Assembly (NCBI GenBank): GCA_001604185.1
Contig: LVAV01000032.1
Span: 62,001 to 126,000 of the forward strand
Length of the DNA stretch: 64,000 bases
Direction: 5' to 3'
DNA from: Clostridiales bacterium Firm_16
Lineage (GTDB): Bacteria > Bacillota > Clostridia > Saccharofermentanales > Saccharofermentanaceae
Each line of letters opens with the position of its first letter. Within the stretch, counting starts at the first letter, position 1. The translations under genes were made by a program, and so were the position numbers. The notes under the pieces were generated by a model, which ran no database searches, was not told the DNA's origin, and saw only the letters and a program-made list of their open reading frames with translations. Shown here piece after piece: positions 61,140 through 64,000 of this stretch.

Positions 61140-62243
61140 TTAATGCATAAAATACCACAACAGGATGAATGCAAGGATACCGAGACCAATCACCGCCAGA
61201 ACACGGAGTGCAGATATCGGAGCATTTCCGGCCACTTTACCGGTCTGTCCGTTTACTACAAACTGATAGACCTGATCATTATATTTGAAGGAAGAAATCC
61301 ATACAGGAACTAAAAGATATTTGTATGTAATATTGCTATACAAGGTGGAGAAATGGAGTGAGTCAACTCTGTCACATCTCCAGGATTGCTGGATATACCT
61401 TCTGATGTTGGAATTCAGCCTCTGTTTAATGGAATTCTGTGCAATTCCCCAGCCTTCCTGTAATCCGACGGAATAACGCTCGGCAATAAATCCGGCTACA
61501 ACTTGTGGAGAATATGGCACCAATTTTGAAAAATCAAATGGCTCACATGCCTTAATACGGTTATTGTTATTTCTCTTGGATGCCATGACCGTTTCATCAT
61601 CGATAAATTCCTGATATACACCGGAGACCGGACGCCATGTTGTCTCGGTTACATAGGAGTCTCCTCTCTTCACTCGGCGGTCGAATCCTGCACGTGCACT
61701 GAAGTTCGAAGTGGTCTGTGTGTCATATGTCCAGTAAGGAAGATACACACCCTGGAAAGAATCCGGCTTAGCGCTCTGCTTTGCTTTAGTAGGTGTAAAG
61801 AGCTTGCCACCAATCCAGGAAGCGAATCTCTGTCCGGCATTCTCCTTCGTGATAGCGAAAGGAACCACTGCACCAGGAGCCATGGAATTCTCGGTAGCCG
61901 CAGGCATTACGCTTGTGGATCCGCAGAAAGGACATACAGCAGCTGTTTCCAATGCATCATAGATCGACTCGGCGCCGCACTGCTTACATACGACGGATTT
62001 CTTCTGGGCACCCCATTCGAAACTGGCCGTCTGTGTTGCCGATGCGAAATCCAGCTCACAGATCTGATTATCTGCCGTCGGAGGCGGAAGCTCCGTCTTA
62101 TATCCGCAGAACTCGCAAAGCATTCCACCGGAAGCCGGATCAAAAACAACAGTCGCACCGCAGTTCGGACACTTCTTATTGGTAACGTCCTCGGTGACTT
62201 CATTCATGATCGGTTGATTCAGGTTTTCGTTAAAATCTGACAT
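61140..62243 (-). CDS. Zinc-ribbon membrane protein (TFIIB-type zinc ribbon family)
   Basis: A 367-residue protein with two zinc ribbons: CPNCGATVVFDP with CEFCG (near 25-48) and CKQCG with CPFCG (near 86-107). A central beta-rich domain (about 120-325) contains GVYLPYWTYDTQ, and one transmembrane helix closes the protein (about 343-365), so most of it is cytoplasmic. Such proteins are common in Firmicutes; their role is not known. The gene is 9 nt downstream of the GH13 gene. GGAGG lies 5 nt before the ATG. Confidence 0.78.
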   Translation of the reverse strand: MSDFNENLNQPIMNEVTEDVTNKKCPNCGATVVFDPASGGMLCEFCGYKTELPPPTADNQICELDFASATQTASFEWGAQKKSVVCKQCGAESIYDALETAAVCPFCGSTSVMPAATENSMAPGAVVPFAITKENAGQRFASWIGGKLFTPTKAKQSAKPDSFQGVYLPYWTYDTQTTSNFSARAGFDRRVKRGDSYVTETTWRPVSGVYQEFIDDETVMASKRNNNNRIKACEPFDFSKLVPYSPQVVAGFIAERYSVGLQEGWGIAQNSIKQRLNSNIRRYIQQSWRCDRVDSLHFSTLYSNITYKYLLVPVWISSFKYNDQVYQFVVNGQTGKVAGNAPISALRVLAVIGLGILAFILLWYFMH

Positions 62244-62252
62244 GTGACCCTC

Positions 62253-64000
62253 CTAAACTTCTATATATATTTCATAAGAAAGTGGTTTCAGGATAAAACG
62301 TTTCTCATTCACACCGGCTGTCTCTTCCTTCTTCTCTTGCCAGCTGACCGAAACACTTCCGTCTAACGGATCGATATCCGCTACCATAGACATTTTATCA
62401 CTTCGATTTACGATACACAAAACCTTTTCCGCACCCTGACAAGTGTGGCCGAAGTGGTCTTTTTTCCCTTCATTGAGGTAGCGCTCATAGACAAGTGCGT
62501 CCCCCTTGGCAAGAAGGATTCGTATCTCACCGTTCCTTAATACTTCGTTCTCTCTTCTAAGACCGCTAAGCCGTCTGTATTCAGCGAGCATTTCCTTCTG
62601 CTGCTCATCTTCCCTGCCCCACGGATAGGTCCTGCGGTTAAACGGATCCCGATATCCTTCCATGCCGATCTCATCACCGTAATAGATACAAGGGCAACCC
62701 GGATACGTCATCTGAATGGCAAAAGCCATACACATTAAAGTCATGCCTCTTTTTCTCTCGGACTCGGAAAGTACCAGCTCCTGCTGCAGTTTTCTGTCTC
62801 CGGGATCCGGTTTTCCGGCAAGTATCGTAATAGCTCGTGGCACATCATGACTGGAGATCAGATTCATCATGCAGTAAAACATCTCGTCCGGGAAATTCTC
62901 TCTATGTCGTTCCATAGTAAGCGCCCAGGTACGTGCATCGATCTCTCCCTTCAGGAAAGGCAGAAGAATAGCACGGAACGGATATCCCATAACCGTATCA
63001 TGCGTCCTTCCGAAAGCAAAGTCTCTGTAATTTCCGTAACTGATCTTCGTTGTTGCATCTTCCCAAACTTCTCCGAGGACAAGACCTTCACCGGATGTTG
63101 CCTCTTTTACACACCTTCGCATTTCCCGCAGGAACGAATCCGGCAGTTCATCCGACACATCCAGACGCACGCCACTTGCTCCGCCTCGAAGCCATCTGGT
63201 AATAACACCTTCAGGCCCGAGTATATAATCTCGATAAGACAGATCATTCTCCTTCACATTCGGAAGATCCGGGAATCCCCACCAGGAATCATAGCCTACA
63301 CTTCCATCTTCATTTCTATAAAATGAATACCAGGAAGCATACTCGCTCTCCTTGCCCTGGGTATATGCTTCATATGCTCCCGCATTCGGATAACGGGAGA
63401 GCTTATTAAAGTAGCGGCTGTCCGCACCGGTATGACTGAAGACGCCATCCAGAATGTATCGGATGCCGCTTTCATGCATGGTACGGGAAAAAGTCTTATA
63501 TCCTTCTTTGCCGCCCAGGATCGGATCAACATTCATATAGTCTGCTGTATCATAGCGATGATTGGAACGAGCCTCACAGATCGGGTTCAAATACAAAACA
63601 TCGATGTTAAGCGCCTGAAGATAATCTGCTTTCTCTGCAATACCCGGCAAAGATCCTCCGAAGAAATCACAGGCCAGATATCCTGTCTCCGGTTTCCCTT
63701 CGATATCTACATCTTCATACCAGTCCTCATGCGTGATCCGCTCCGGTCTCTGCAATTCAGTTTCCTTCATAGAGGCGAAGGAAAAGTTCGAATCCCTATG
63801 GAAGCGATCCGGGAAGATCTGATACATCACGGCACCCTTCATCCAGTCAGGAGTATGAAAGCCTTTCTCATAAACCGTGATCTGAAAAGCATGCGGATAC
63901 TTCTCTTCCGTTACACCGACTTTCGGCGCGGTAAAAGCAAACTTACCGCGTCCGTCGTCACCTTCCCAACTGGCTACATAATAAAGGTATGTTTTGCCTT
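62253..64000 (-). CDS. GH13 alpha-glucan hydrolase (5' end beyond window)
   Basis: The frame is open from the right edge (64000) to the stop at 62253, about 582 codons, so the start lies outside. The edge part (YLYYVASWEGD, KFAFTAPKVG) looks like the end of an N-terminal beta-sandwich of the CBM34/neopullulanase type, followed by the catalytic barrel beginning TPDWMKGAVMYQIFPDRF. The four GH13 regions are visible: DGVFSHTG (I), GVRLDVSDE with the nucleophile (II), VLGEVWED with the acid (III) and ISSHDVPR (IV). Neopullulanase or cyclomaltodextrinase activity is likely. It is probably cotranscribed with the zinc-ribbon gene. Confidence 0.92.
   Translation of the reverse strand, partial: GKTYLYYVASWEGDDGRGKFAFTAPKVGVTEEKYPHAFQITVYEKGFHTPDWMKGAVMYQIFPDRFHRDSNFSFASMKETELQRPERITHEDWYEDVDIEGKPETGYLACDFFGGSLPGIAEKADYLQALNIDVLYLNPICEARSNHRYDTADYMNVDPILGGKEGYKTFSRTMHESGIRYILDGVFSHTGADSRYFNKLSRYPNAGAYEAYTQGKESEYASWYSFYRNEDGSVGYDSWWGFPDLPNVKENDLSYRDYILGPEGVITRWLRGGASGVRLDVSDELPDSFLREMRRCVKEATSGEGLVLGEVWEDATTKISYGNYRDFAFGRTHDTVMGYPFRAILLPFLKGEIDARTWALTMERHRENFPDEMFYCMMNLISSHDVPRAITILAGKPDPGDRKLQQELVLSESERKRGMTLMCMAFAIQMTYPGCPCIYYGDEIGMEGYRDPFNRRTYPWGREDEQQKEMLAEYRRLSGLRRENEVLRNGEIRILLAKGDALVYERYLNEGKKDHFGHTCQGAEKVLCIVNRSDKMSMVADIDPLDGSVSVSWQEKKEETAGVNEKRFILKPLSYEIYIEV

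Overview
The window looks like a piece of chromosome from an anaerobic, Gram-positive member of the Clostridia, perhaps a gut or rumen carbohydrate fermenter. The evidence is a clostridial-type HutP homologue, SepF, ScpA/ScpB, a cmk-ispH pair, CdaA/YbbR domains, a sortase-anchored surface protein, indolepyruvate:ferredoxin oxidoreductase and strong GGAGG ribosome binding sites throughout. No phage, insertion sequence, CRISPR array or plasmid gene was seen. I could not fix the genus from sequence alone.

Layout. Positions 1-13.7 kb are one long minus-strand run: a SAM methyltransferase, an RluA-type pseudouridine synthase, an HD hydrolase, a GH120 beta-xylosidase, ileS, an M50 protease, trpS, scpA, scpB, an RpiR-type regulator, a HutP-family protein, cmk and ispH (cut by the edge). 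From 13.8 to 17.1 kb a plus-strand response regulator, sensor kinase and RluF-type synthase form an operon. From 17.2 to 23.0 kb are two cytoplasmic glycosidase-family genes (GH3, then a GH2 protein whose catalytic motifs have decayed). The tmRNA gene follows at 23.15 kb with a clear promoter and terminator. From 23.7 to 31.0 kb lie an amidase-like membrane protein, sbcD, sbcC, a lipoprotein and an SseB-type protein. glf is alone on the plus strand, converging on a PHP protein / nagA / Crp-type regulator / fused CdaA-CdaR run (32.3-36.5 kb). ilvE is next, then a minus-strand group of four (AroB-like, M28-like lipoprotein, an unknown, an RDD membrane protein), then gltX and glnS on the plus strand.

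From 45.1 to 54.3 kb a minus-strand group links a Na+/solute symporter, iorA/iorB, an ACT protein, a PLP lyase, a membrane fusion protein, a YggS protein and sepF. The last 10 kb hold an MBL-fold hydrolase, two paralogous lipoproteins, a tRNA-Leu(GAG) with a consensus promoter, a 1,080-residue sortase-anchored protein with choice-of-anchor A and SpaA domains joined by Thr-Pro repeats, a zinc-ribbon membrane protein and a GH13 enzyme cut by the edge.

How it fits together: most genes are housekeeping (translation, tRNA charging, isoprenoids, chromosome segregation, DNA repair, envelope) mixed with intracellular sugar breakdown (GH120, GH3, GH13, NagA). I did not find a defence island or an obviously new multi-gene system. 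The most unusual theme is a set of four proteins that keep the fold of a known enzyme family but have lost family-defining active-site residues (GH2, amidase_3, M28, 3-dehydroquinate synthase). The fusion of diadenylate cyclase to its usual regulator partner in one polypeptide, with DGG where DGA is expected, and a TrpRS with an apparent iron-sulfur cysteine motif also deserve attention.
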